A stretch of 64,000 bases of DNA from an uncultured Fidelibacterota bacterium (GTDB lineage: Bacteria > Fidelibacterota > Marinisomatia > Marinisomatales > TCS55), in assembly GCA_902615915.1 (NCBI GenBank), contig CACMQQ010000005.1, forward strand, positions 33,513 through 97,512. The letters run 5' to 3'. The translations under genes were made by a program, and so were the position numbers. Under the pieces are notes generated by a model. That model saw nothing but the letters and a program-made list of their open reading frames with translations, was not told the origin of the DNA and did not search any database. Numbering within the stretch: position 1 is the first letter of the stretch; each line of letters begins with the position of its first letter. Below are positions 54,674 to 63,220 of the stretch, one piece after another.

Positions 54674-54751
54674 ATTTTTATCAGGTTTTAAATAATTATA
54701 TTGAAAACCTTTATATTCAATTATTATTGAATATATAAGTATTTAAATAAT

Positions 54752-54783
54752 TACTTTAATATATAAAACAATTAATTAAAGTA
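54752..54783. repeat. Inverted pair TACTTTAAT ... ATTAAAGTA
   Basis: Arms at 54752-54760 and 54775-54783, 14 nt apart. The same 9-mers form a perfect palindrome at 19242-19260 and part of the 13-bp repeat at 40463-40502. All three are intergenic. It lies downstream of the minus-strand coiled-coil gene, so a role as a promoter operator is less obvious here. Confidence 0.4.
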
Positions 54784-54890
54784 TTAATTTATTCAAAAAA
54801 TAATATGTATTATTGAGGGATATATCCAAGAAAAGGTATTGGAATACGCTTTTTTTGATAAAAAGAGCCTTGTAGAAAAAAAACTACTAT

Positions 54891-55418
54891 TTATCTGTTT
54901 CTTCTGCGGCTATTTCTGTTATTACTTTCAGCGCCTTCTTCTTCTTCATCTGGCTTCAATTCATTTATTTCATTTTGAAGCTGGGTTAAAGTTTGTTCAA
55001 TGTCAGCAAACTTTCTTCTATTTTGCCTATTTTGACCATCAAAAGAATCTTGAAGGTCGACAAGATCGTTGTTTGTTCTATCAATCTTCCTATCTGTAAT
55101 TCTGGAATATTCATCTAAATTAAATTGAACCTCGTCAATAAGATCTTTCAGCTCTTGAGATTTTTCATTTATCAAATTTAGATTTGAAATAATATCATCT
55201 TGAGCTTTCTTAATATGCTTTCCACGACCTTCAAACTTGATATTATATTTTCTTAAGGATTCACGAAATTCTTTATCGATAATGTTAACATGCTCTATAT
55301 CTGCAGTGTTCAGTTCGGACATCCTAACTTTTAAATCACTTGCAAGCCATTGAAAATAACCGGCACCAATAATTAATAATAATAATACACCAAAAACAAC
55401 TTTATCTTTAACTGACAT
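54891..55418 (-). CDS. Membrane-anchored coiled-coil protein
   Basis: 175 residues. One N-terminal membrane helix (VVFGVLLLLIIGAGYFQWL, about 7-25) is followed by about 125 residues of charged, heptad-rich helix (NLINEKSQELKDLIDEVQF, KFADIEQTLTQLQNEINEL) and a low-complexity acidic-then-basic tail (DEEEEGAE, then RNSRRRNR). The coiled coil likely sits in the periplasm. No family recognised. It lies 18 nt after the next coiled-coil gene, same strand, and they may interact. Confidence 0.7.
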   Translation of the reverse strand: MSVKDKVVFGVLLLLIIGAGYFQWLASDLKVRMSELNTADIEHVNIIDKEFRESLRKYNIKFEGRGKHIKKAQDDIISNLNLINEKSQELKDLIDEVQFNLDEYSRITDRKIDRTNNDLVDLQDSFDGQNRQNRRKFADIEQTLTQLQNEINELKPDEEEEGAESNNRNSRRRNR

Positions 55419-55436
55419 TATAACCCCTAAGTTAAG

Positions 55437-55775
55437 TTAATTTATTCCTTCTAATCTCTTTTCCCATTCACTTAGCTCTTCAGGAGATTCAGAAGTTTGA
55501 CTAAGAGAGTCTTGAGATGAAGATTTGTCGATTGTAGGTAGCTCACCATTTTTAATTTGCTGCATTAATTTTTCTTTTTCCTCTGAGCTCTTTTTCAAAG
55601 AACCCATCAAGTCATCAACTTCTTTGTTAAAATCTTCAATTGTGATTTCAAGCCTAGACATTAATTCGTCAAGCAGAGATTGACCATATGATGAATTTAT
55701 ACCATCAAGTAGGTCATCAAGTTTTTCTTGAAGGTATCCTTCGCGGTTTTCTTTTTTACTAAAATCGATATCCAT
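55437..55775 (-). CDS. Soluble coiled-coil hypothetical protein
   Basis: 112 acidic residues: a helical half (YLQEKLDDLLDGINSSYG, LLDELMSRLEITIEDFNKEV, LMGSLKKSSEEKEKLMQQI) and a Ser/Glu-rich C-terminal tail ending ELSEWEKRLEGIN. No signal peptide or membrane segment. Adjacent to the membrane-anchored coiled-coil gene, in the same direction. Function unknown. Confidence 0.65.
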   Translation of the reverse strand: MDIDFSKKENREGYLQEKLDDLLDGINSSYGQSLLDELMSRLEITIEDFNKEVDDLMGSLKKSSEEKEKLMQQIKNGELPTIDKSSSQDSLSQTSESPEELSEWEKRLEGIN

Positions 55776-55863
55776 AAGATTAATTTCAAATTAATAACAT
55801 TAAAATAAAAAAACAGAAAAGATATTAATACAATTTTTTTATTTTTTTTTAATTTTTATGAAA

Positions 55864-56313
55864 CTATTTCAAAACAAAAAGTTTATAACCATTTTTTTTA
55901 AATTCAATCTCTAATGGTTTGAAAATTTTATTTTGCAATGCTGTAGACATATAAGATTCTACTTGTTTTATAATCATGCCACTATCACCTATATTAGATT
56001 CTGATCCTCTATTAAATATGTTTCTTTCTACAGCTAAATGTAATTCTATATGATCATTGACTTTAATAAAAATGATATAGTCATATTTTCTGAGCGATTT
56101 TTTTATTTGTGTTTTTTTGGTACTTAAAGCAAAGCTTTCAGGTGAAAAAATGTCAATTTCATAACCCAATTTCTCCAATATGTCTCTGGATTGGTAAAAA
56201 ACCTCAATCTTATCTTTGCAGTAGTATAATTTTTTCTTTTCTATTGGTGGGTAGGTACAAGAAAGAGCTAAAAGTAAAAAAAAAGTTTGAAGAAAAGTTT
56301 TATTAAAAATCAA
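55864..56313 (-). CDS. Putative lipoprotein
   Basis: 149 residues from TTG 56313; a longer frame from TTG 56334 is also open. The shorter form gives a clean signal peptide IFNKTFLQTFFLLLALSC with lipobox LALSC. The mature part (YYCKDKIEVFYQSRDILEK, LGYEIDIFSPESFALSTKK, IIFIKVNDHIELHLAVERN) has an alpha/beta look. I recognise no family. If the upstream gene carries the frameshift described in findings, its true stop (56321) is 7 nt before this start. Confidence 0.65.
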   Translation of the reverse strand: MIFNKTFLQTFFLLLALSCTYPPIEKKKLYYCKDKIEVFYQSRDILEKLGYEIDIFSPESFALSTKKTQIKKSLRKYDYIIFIKVNDHIELHLAVERNIFNRGSESNIGDSGMIIKQVESYMSTALQNKIFKPLEIEFKKNGYKLFVLK

Positions 56314-56393
56314 TAAACGATTAATAAATATCAAATATTGAAGGTAGAGGTTTTTGGTCTGGTAGTGGTGTTGAAGAGTGCATAAAATCAGGA

Positions 56394-57083
56394 TTAAAAT
56401 AAACTAGCTTTAAAAAAACTAAAATCTCCACTAAAAACAGGCAAATCTGTTATAGGATTTAAAACCAGTGAATTTAAATACAATTCTACAATAGCTGGAG
56501 TTATATCCCAGGAAGATCTATATGTCGCAGAGGAGAATTTTTGATTTAAGATATTTGAATAAGAAGATGAAACACCTGATTCTTTTTGATTTATATTTTT
56601 TGGGGGCCCATAAATAGAAGAAAGATTTTTTTCGATACGTCTAAAATTTTCAATTTGAGATTCAAAATTATTTTGATCTAGGATAAAATCTATCTCAACT
56701 TTCCAAAAACCACTGTCAGCAAAACTATAAACAATTGCAACAGAATCCTCACCAAGCATACCTCTGTAAAGTTTTTCATGAGATAAGGAATCAGCATTAA
56801 TAAAATTTAGACTAGTTGAGATATTCGAAATGAATGGACTTCCCCATAAGAATCCTTTATAGCCTGCATCAAGCGTTAGAGGGCCTAAAACTATATTTTC
56901 ATCAGGATTGCTTGTTGCAATATTGGATGAAACATCAATATCCAGCGACTGTGACGAAGTATCGGAGCTGATAATAGATAAACTATCAGAATTGGTTAAA
57001 GCTGAAGAATCAGCTACAATTTCTTCAGTTTGGGACTTTAATAATGCCGAACTGAGAATATAGATATAAAATATATGCTTCAT
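56394..57083 (-). CDS. Exported hypothetical protein, possibly frameshifted at the 3' end
   Basis: 229 residues with a signal peptide (IFYIYILSSALLKSQ), a Ser/Asp-rich linker (30-60) and a globular part (AGYKGFLWGSPFI, YRGMLGEDSVAIVYSF, DSGFWKVEIDFILD, NLSSIYGPPKN). The frame ends SFFKASLF at 56394. A +1 shift in the T7-A3 run (plus-strand positions 56409-56418) would continue as KLVYFNPDFMHSSTPLPDQ and then KPLPSIFDIY to a stop at 56321. Function unknown. Confidence 0.65.
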   Translation of the reverse strand: MKHIFYIYILSSALLKSQTEEIVADSSALTNSDSLSIISSDTSSQSLDIDVSSNIATSNPDENIVLGPLTLDAGYKGFLWGSPFISNISTSLNFINADSLSHEKLYRGMLGEDSVAIVYSFADSGFWKVEIDFILDQNNFESQIENFRRIEKNLSSIYGPPKNINQKESGVSSSYSNILNQKFSSATYRSSWDITPAIVELYLNSLVLNPITDLPVFSGDFSFFKASLF

Positions 57084-57138
57084 AAATTATCTTATTATGG
57101 AAAACAAAATACGTATGTCAAAAAGGGTCAGTCAAGCT

Positions 57139-58104
57139 CTATTGGATAATAGTTCCAATTCTATCAAATCTTGGAATATATGGAAATGAAGATATATCTA
57201 ACGAAAAATATGCAAATAATGCCTCTCCAATTATGTGATTTCTTGGTACAAATCCCCAAAATCTTGAATCCAAACTATCATCTCTATTGTCTCCAACAGC
57301 AAAATAATAATCTTGTTCAACATAGTATTCTTGAATTTCATTAATTGGAATACCATTAACTTTAAGGGTTCCGCTTGGTAGGTTATCTGTAGACCATGGA
57401 ACTAATAAATTACCTTGAGGATAGTATGGTTTATAAACCTTAGGCTTTCCTATTCTCCTCCAAAGCTCATCTGGGCTTGTCATTGTAAATTTGTAATTTT
57501 GCATAGAATTCTCTAAAGTAATTTCATGGCCATCGAGCAACATTATATGCAAAAGCAATTGTGCATTTTCTGAACTAACTTTTATTGTATCTCCTTTTTT
57601 TGGGATATTTATTTTTGAAAAATGATCTTTATTGCCTTTGTCTCCTAAAAAAATATCTTGCTGGAGAAAGTCGTTTGAATAGGGATTCATTAGAAATTTG
57701 CCATTTTCAGGTAATGGGTATTCCTCATTATTAATGTAGATGACCTTGTCTCTTATTTCAAAAATATCTCCAGGTTCGGCAACACATCTTTTTACATATT
57801 TTTGCCTTACATCTCTTGGAAATTGAAATATTATAACATCTCCACGCTCAGGTGTCTTAAAGGAAGGAAATCTAATGGATGGAATAAAGAAACCTATACT
57901 GGTATAAGGAATACCGATCCAAGATGGAGTTTTCATTCCATAAACAAAACGATTTCCAACAAGCATATCACCGGTCATGATCGTATTTTCCATACTGCCC
58001 GTAGGAACAATATATAACTCAAAAATGGTTTCTTTAACAGAAAGTACAATTAGCACTAAAAAGAATAATGACCTCAATTCATGAATATTTATAAATTTCT
58101 TCAT
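57139..58104 (-). CDS. lepB: Signal peptidase I
   Basis: 321 residues. An N-terminal membrane helix (about 10-30) is followed by the catalytic serine in IVPTGSMENTI (Ser37) and lysine in RQKYVKRCVAEPGD (Lys105). The C-terminal box is YYFAVGDNRDDSLDSRFWG. The long insert between boxes (about 130-240) is typical of FCB-group LepB. It cleaves Sec and Tat signal peptides; many exported proteins in this window are likely substrates. It lies 15 nt downstream of rnhB. Confidence 0.95.
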   Translation of the reverse strand: MKKFINIHELRSLFFLVLIVLSVKETIFELYIVPTGSMENTIMTGDMLVGNRFVYGMKTPSWIGIPYTSIGFFIPSIRFPSFKTPERGDVIIFQFPRDVRQKYVKRCVAEPGDIFEIRDKVIYINNEEYPLPENGKFLMNPYSNDFLQQDIFLGDKGNKDHFSKINIPKKGDTIKVSSENAQLLLHIMLLDGHEITLENSMQNYKFTMTSPDELWRRIGKPKVYKPYYPQGNLLVPWSTDNLPSGTLKVNGIPINEIQEYYVEQDYYFAVGDNRDDSLDSRFWGFVPRNHIIGEALFAYFSLDISSFPYIPRFDRIGTIIQ

Positions 58105-58119
58105 AATAGTAATCTGAAA

Positions 58120-58782
58120 TTAATTCAATAATCCTATCATTCTTAGCCAATTATTTATTTCAACATTGATTTCTTCTAAGTTTGTGTTTGATGTATACAT
58201 ATTGCTATCTTTGCAATTTCTAGAATTTATAAGATTTTTTACGGGAGCAAATGTTTTTCTGTGAATTTCTGTAAAGCTATTTTTTTTAAGTAAGTTAAGA
58301 TGCTCTTTCGTGCCATAGCCTTTATGTTTTGAGAAATTAAAATCTGGAATTACACGATCTAGCATACTCATAAACTTATCTCTAACCACCTTAGCAACGA
58401 TTGAAGCTGCTCCAATACAATCTACTTTTCCATCGCCCCCAATAATATGTTTCGTTTCATATTCAAATATTGGTGAATTTATACCATCAACTAAGATTTG
58501 ATCTGGTATTGTCTCTAAACTGCTAAAAGCTTTTGTCATTGCTAAATGTGTGGCATTTAAAATATTGATTTTATCAATTACCCTGTGCGATGAAAAGCCT
58601 ATTCCTACCTCACCCATTTCAACTATTTTTAAAAAAAGTTTATCTCTATTTTTTTTTGTTATTTTTTTTGAATCATCTAAGCCCTTTATCATTTTACTTG
58701 ATGGAAGAATAACTGCGGCTGCAACTACAGGACCGGCTAAAGCTCCTCTTCCAGCTTCATCTATTCCACAATTTATTTTCAT
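58120..58782 (-). CDS. rnhB: Ribonuclease HII
   Basis: 220 residues. GIDEAGRGALAGPVVAAAV supplies Asp8 and Glu9. DQILVDGINSPIF holds the third acidic residue, and GDGKVDCIGAASIVAKVVRD with HKGYGTKEHLNLLKK are RNase HII hallmarks. It removes single ribonucleotides and RNA primers from DNA hybrids. It is divergent from the AGCS symporter gene with an 83-bp promoter gap. Confidence 0.96.
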   Translation of the reverse strand: MKINCGIDEAGRGALAGPVVAAAVILPSSKMIKGLDDSKKITKKNRDKLFLKIVEMGEVGIGFSSHRVIDKINILNATHLAMTKAFSSLETIPDQILVDGINSPIFEYETKHIIGGDGKVDCIGAASIVAKVVRDKFMSMLDRVIPDFNFSKHKGYGTKEHLNLLKKNSFTEIHRKTFAPVKNLINSRNCKDSNMYTSNTNLEEINVEINNWLRMIGLLN

Positions 58783-58865
58783 TAAAAAAATTACTCATAT
58801 TTTTGTAATAATTAATATTTATATTATGTACTTCTCATTCAATCAATAACGTAGATAATATTTTT

Positions 58866-60410
58866 ATGATAAATAAAAAATCTGGAGCACTCGTTTTTTT
58901 CGCATTTGTATTTGGACTATTAGCCATATTTGGAGTTGACCTTTTTGAAAGCGTGTGGTCTTTTCCTATTTTTAGCCCAGTGCCACTGATGATAATAGCA
59001 CTTTTAGGAACCGGTATATATACTACTATAAATCTTAATTTTCCTCAAATAAGATACTTAAAGCATGGAATTAAAGTCACAAAAGGTGATTATGACGATC
59101 CAAATGAAGAAGGCGATCTAAACCATTTTCAAGCTTTAACCACCGCTTTATCAGCTACAGTTGGCATAGGAAACATAGCTGGGGTAGCTACAGCAATTTA
59201 CTATGGTGGTCCTGGGGCCTTGTTCTGGATGTGGATAACAGCTTTTTTTGGTTCCGCATTAAAATATGCTGAATGCACACTGGCTGTAGAGTATCGTGAT
59301 TTTGACAGCAAGGGAATGACTGCTGGTGGACCAATGTATACTATAGAAAAAGGATTGGGCCAACAATATAGATGGTTAGCTATTATTTTTGCTGGGTTTG
59401 CTGTAATTTGTTCATTTGCTACTGGAAACGCAATTCAATCTTTCACTTTATCAGATCAAATTTATTCTGAAGTTTCTCAAATTGTTGGAACAGATCACTT
59501 TTTGACAACAAAACATGATATTTTTACTTGGTGGACAGTATCAATACAACAAATAATCAACGGTATTTTCATTGCTTTTATTGCGGGTTTAGTTATTGTT
59601 GGAGGTATAAAAAGAATAGGTAATGTTACCTCATTTTTAGCACCATTTATGGCAGCAATATACGTTATTTCAGCGCTATTGATACTACTTTATAATTTTG
59701 CTGAGGTTCCTGCGAGCTTTGGGAAAATTATTTCAATGGCTTTTAATCCCCCAGCGGCAATTGGTGGTGCAGCTGGCGGTACATTCTTGTTATTCATGAA
59801 TACGATGCTTTGGGGTGTAAAAAGAGGTCTTTATTCTAACGAAGCTGGTCAAGGAAGTGCGCCTATTGCCCATTCTACAGCAAAAACTGATTATCCTGTT
59901 AGAGAAGGTGTTGTAGCGTTGCTAGAGCCATTTATTGATACTATTATCATATGTACACTCACTGGATTAACAATTATCTCAACTGGCGCATGGCAGCATA
60001 CCGAATTCTATTTAACTAGAATAGACCCTAATTTTACAGGAGAGCTGTTGAATGGTAGTCTGTTAACATCTGAAGCTTTCAGGCTTGGGTTGTCATGGAT
60101 CTTACCGTTTGGTGATAAAATAATCACACTTGGTGTTTTGCTTTTTGCTATTTCGACAGTAATAAGTTGGTCTTTTTATGGTGATAGAGCGACGGACTAT
60201 CTTTTTGGAGAAAAAGCAATTCCCTTTTACAAAGGATTCTATATTGCATTTGTCTTCATCGGGGCTGTTGCAACTCTTGAAGCAATATGGGCTTTTGGGG
60301 ATGCCGCTTTGGGTTTTATGACCTTTCCAAACTTGATATCTATAATATTGCTATCTGGAACATTGAAAAAAATGACCAATGATTACTTTTTAAATCAAAA
60401 GTCTAAATAA
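58866..60410 (+). CDS. Sodium:alanine (AGCS family) symporter
   Basis: 514 residues, about ten to eleven membrane helices. The AGCS signature is ATVGIGNIAGVATAIYYGG followed by PGALFWMWITAFFGSALKY. The region GLYSNEAGQGSAPIAHSTAK and a C-terminal YGDRATDYLFG complete the match. Members import alanine or glycine with Na+. An extra loop near 190-215 (TDHFLTTKHDIFTWWT) looks lineage specific. Its 3' end overlaps recX by 8 nt. Confidence 0.93.
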   Translation: MINKKSGALVFFAFVFGLLAIFGVDLFESVWSFPIFSPVPLMIIALLGTGIYTTINLNFPQIRYLKHGIKVTKGDYDDPNEEGDLNHFQALTTALSATVGIGNIAGVATAIYYGGPGALFWMWITAFFGSALKYAECTLAVEYRDFDSKGMTAGGPMYTIEKGLGQQYRWLAIIFAGFAVICSFATGNAIQSFTLSDQIYSEVSQIVGTDHFLTTKHDIFTWWTVSIQQIINGIFIAFIAGLVIVGGIKRIGNVTSFLAPFMAAIYVISALLILLYNFAEVPASFGKIISMAFNPPAAIGGAAGGTFLLFMNTMLWGVKRGLYSNEAGQGSAPIAHSTAKTDYPVREGVVALLEPFIDTIIICTLTGLTIISTGAWQHTEFYLTRIDPNFTGELLNGSLLTSEAFRLGLSWILPFGDKIITLGVLLFAISTVISWSFYGDRATDYLFGEKAIPFYKGFYIAFVFIGAVATLEAIWAFGDAALGFMTFPNLISIILLSGTLKKMTNDYFLNQKSK

Positions 60411-61035
60411 GCTTTTTTTCAACTAAAACTCTATTGATGTCCTCATAAGAAAATCCCTTTCGATACAACATAGAAATAATTTTCTGTTTATTTTCATTAA
60501 AGTAGATCTTAGTGCTTAATTTTTTTTTCTTGATTAAATGAAACTCTACTAACTCGGTTATACTATCATTGGTATAATATTTAAAAATTGTATTTTGGAT
60601 TGTTTCATCGCTGATCCTATGTTTTTTTAATCCATTTATTACTGTTAATGGACCGTGCTTTTTCACTTTGAATTTGTCTCTAGTAAAAATGTCAGCAAAT
60701 TCACTATCATCAAGATAGTTCATAGTAATTAGTTTTTTTATAACCTCTGAAATCTCAAGCTTATTATAACCTTTTTGTGATAGTTTTTGATCAACTTCAT
60801 GACTACTTCTTACTCTAAAGCTCAAAAATTTATAGGCAGTATCTAAGGCTTGTCGAATTCTTATATCTTCTTGTAAAGAATCAATAACTTTTTGATCAAT
60901 AAAGTCATCTACTTTTAAAGAATTTTTTACAAAAAACTCTTCCGATGTCTTGATTAATTCTCCATCGTAAAGTTTTATTAGAATGCGATCTTTGTATCGC
61001 GTAGATCTTTTGACAGATTTAATCTGACGTTTCAT
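60403..61035 (-). CDS. recX: Recombination regulator RecX
   Basis: 210 residues from ATG 61035; the frame is open further up only because it runs through recA. It is built of three-helix repeats: [56 protein letters not shown], and a C-terminal [18 protein letters not shown]. RecX limits RecA filament growth. It overlaps the recA 3' end by 17 nt, so expression is coupled. Confidence 0.92.
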   Translation of the reverse strand: MKRQIKSVKRSTRYKDRILIKLYDGELIKTSEEFFVKNSLKVDDFIDQKVIDSLQEDIRIRQALDTAYKFLSFRVRSSHEVDQKLSQKGYNKLEISEVIKKLITMNYLDDSEFADIFTRDKFKVKKHGPLTVINGLKKHRISDETIQNTIFKYYTNDSITELVEFHLIKKKKLSTKIYFNENKQKIISMLYRKGFSYEDINRVLVEKKLI

Positions 61036-62056
61036 CGTCCTTATTATTTTGCAAATCACCATCCAATCCGATGAAAGCTCTGACTTTTGAAACCACCTCA
61101 TTTCTTACATCTTCATTTTCAGATAAAAATGATTTAGCATTTTCTCTACCTTGGCCAATTTTAGTTTCACCATAAGAATACCAGGATCCCATTTTTTCAA
61201 TAATATCTGCTTTTTCTGCTAAATCTAAAATGTCACCAAGATAGGATATTCCTTCATTGTACATAATATCAAATTCAGCCTGCTTGAATGGTGGCGCTAC
61301 TTTATTTTTTACCACTTTAACTCTAGTTCTATTTCCTAGGCTATTCTGTCCATCCTTAATAGTTGTCACTCTTCTTATTTCCATTCGAACAGATGAATAG
61401 AACTTTAAAGCGCGTCCACCTGGTGTAGTTTCTGGATTGCCATAAACAATACCTATTTTTTCTCTAATTTGGTTTATAAAAATCACAGCTGTGCCAGCTC
61501 TAGCAACAGTGCCTGTGAGTTTTCTCATGGCTTGAGACATCAATCTGGCTTGTAATCCAACATGCGAATCTCCCATTTCTCCTTCTATTTCAGCTCTTGG
61601 AACTAAAGCTGCAACTGAATCAACAACAATAACGTCTAACGCTCCACTTCTTAACATGTTATCCATTATTTCTAAAGCCTGTTCACCATGATCGGGTTGT
61701 GAAAAGTGGAGTCTATTTAAATCAACTCCAATCTTTTCAGCATAAGAAGGATCTACCGCATGCTCTGCGTCAATATATAAGGCATTTCCTCCTTTTTTCT
61801 GAGATTCTGCAATAATATGAAGAGCTAGCGTAGTCTTCCCAGACGATTCTGGTCCATATATTTCTACTACTCTACCCTTTGGAATTCCACCGGCTCCAAG
61901 AGCTTGATCTAAAGATAAACAACCTGTTGATATGGCTCCATTCTCAAGATCAACAGCATCTGCTGTAAGGGTAGTAATGGACCCTTTGCCAAATTGTTTT
62001 TCAACCTGTGAAATCGCCATCTCTAATGCGCTATTTTTTTTGTTTGCAGTAGCCAT
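61019..62056 (-). CDS. recA: Recombinase RecA
   Basis: 345 residues. The Walker A motif is [13 protein letters not shown] (68-80), then [13 protein letters not shown], Walker [22 protein letters not shown]1 [16 protein letters not shown], and [22 protein letters not shown] for the Gln194 switch and L2. It forms filaments for homologous recombination and triggers the SOS response. I saw no clear LexA box in the 95-bp gap upstream. Confidence 0.98.
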   Translation of the reverse strand: MATANKKNSALEMAISQVEKQFGKGSITTLTADAVDLENGAISTGCLSLDQALGAGGIPKGRVVEIYGPESSGKTTLALHIIAESQKKGGNALYIDAEHAVDPSYAEKIGVDLNRLHFSQPDHGEQALEIMDNMLRSGALDVIVVDSVAALVPRAEIEGEMGDSHVGLQARLMSQAMRKLTGTVARAGTAVIFINQIREKIGIVYGNPETTPGGRALKFYSSVRMEIRRVTTIKDGQNSLGNRTRVKVVKNKVAPPFKQAEFDIMYNEGISYLGDILDLAEKADIIEKMGSWYSYGETKIGQGRENAKSFLSENEDVRNEVVSKVRAFIGLDGDLQNNKDDETSD

Positions 62057-62151
62057 TGATGCTCCAATTATATTTAAAATATTATAATGCTATATATTAA
62101 GTTAATAAATAGTCTAGTTATCTAGGGAAACAAATCAAAATTTTAATTAAT

Positions 62152-63216
62152 TTATTTTTTAAATATTTTTATTGAACCAATAATTAAAACCGGTATAACA
62201 AAAACCAACCAATATCCCCATGTAATCATTCCATATCCATTTGAAATAAGTTTTATAAGACCAATTTTTTCAGATAGGAATATTGAAATAACAAGAGCAA
62301 TCAGACTAAAAGTGATTCTATGATTATTTGAAACATTTGAAAACGAATCAAACACTCTTTGGTTTAATCCGTGAATTAAGCTTGCGCCAGTTTCAATGAA
62401 TGTACCGAATAGTATTATTTGAAAAAAAAATTTTAAGTAATCATATCCCAATGCATCCAAAACGATGTTCACTGGAAATGTTGATTGTAAAATATCTGAA
62501 TTAAAAGATAGCATAGATATATACATAAAAAAAGCTGGTAAAATTCCAATAACACCAGCAAGTATACCGGAAAATACAGCCTCATTTTTAGATTTAAAAT
62601 GTTTGGTGCAAAAGAAAATTGCAGGCGCTAAACCTATATTGTAAGCTGCATACTTAACCCCACCTTTCCATAAACTGGTGTTTTTATCTTGGTTTTGAAA
62701 TGCATCAATAATTTCTATCGAAAAATTACTGATAGCTAAAATGAACAAAATACCAAAACCGCAATAGAGAACTATAGACCAATAAGAAAAAATCTTTTCT
62801 ATAAATACAGATCCTTTAAAAACCATAAATGAAACCAAAAACATCATTATACAAACTCCAAAAAAATGGTCCAATTCTATCATTTGATTAATTATATCTC
62901 CTGATGCAGAGCCCATTACCGATAAAACTAGAATCATCCCAAATATGTAAAGGACCTCATATGCAATCCAAAATTTTCCCAACAAATCCTTAATGAATAA
63001 TTGATAATTATAATTTTTTCCAATTCGACATAATTCAAAGCATAATGCTAAAACCACACTCCAAATAATAGTAGTGATTAACATATTCCAAAGACCATGA
63101 ACGGGTCCAAATTTTAAGAAAAATTCAACAATTTCTCTTCCTGTACCATAACCGCCCCCAATAATTAAACTTTGAAAAATAAATCCAGGAAGAAAATATT
63201 TTCGAAATGTTTGCAA
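62152..63216 (-). CDS. YkvI-like membrane protein (APC-superfamily fold)
   Basis: 354 residues from TTG 63216 (a TTG at 63249 is also open but overlaps the upstream gene by 29 nt). About ten membrane helices. FIFQSLIIGGGYGTGREIVEFF is the diagnostic first-helix pattern of the YkvI/COG3949 family, a relative of amino-acid transporters. IETGASLIHGLNQRVFDSF and a late SNGYGMITWGYWL stretch fit too. The substrate is unknown; coupling to a DUF1611 gene hints at amino-acid derivatives. Confidence 0.78.
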   Translation of the reverse strand: MQTFRKYFLPGFIFQSLIIGGGYGTGREIVEFFLKFGPVHGLWNMLITTIIWSVVLALCFELCRIGKNYNYQLFIKDLLGKFWIAYEVLYIFGMILVLSVMGSASGDIINQMIELDHFFGVCIMMFLVSFMVFKGSVFIEKIFSYWSIVLYCGFGILFILAISNFSIEIIDAFQNQDKNTSLWKGGVKYAAYNIGLAPAIFFCTKHFKSKNEAVFSGILAGVIGILPAFFMYISMLSFNSDILQSTFPVNIVLDALGYDYLKFFFQIILFGTFIETGASLIHGLNQRVFDSFSNVSNNHRITFSLIALVISIFLSEKIGLIKLISNGYGMITWGYWLVFVIPVLIIGSIKIFKK

Positions 63217-63220
63217 AACT

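Larger units (their letters stand above)
54493..54890. other. 398-bp intergenic region
   Basis: Between the TPR gene (+) and a coiled-coil membrane protein gene (-). It holds a perfect 10-bp inverted repeat (54562-54588), a GC-richer structured segment ending in a strong terminator (54589-54673), and an ATTAAAGTA/TACTTTAAT inverted pair (54752-54783). The rest is AT-rich. A short + strand reading frame from about 54839 overlaps the coiled-coil gene antisense and looks like chance. Confidence 0.6.

Noticed and set aside
54839..55099. 86-residue frame on the + strand
   Set aside because: Antisense to a well-formed coiled-coil gene with weak composition and no motif.
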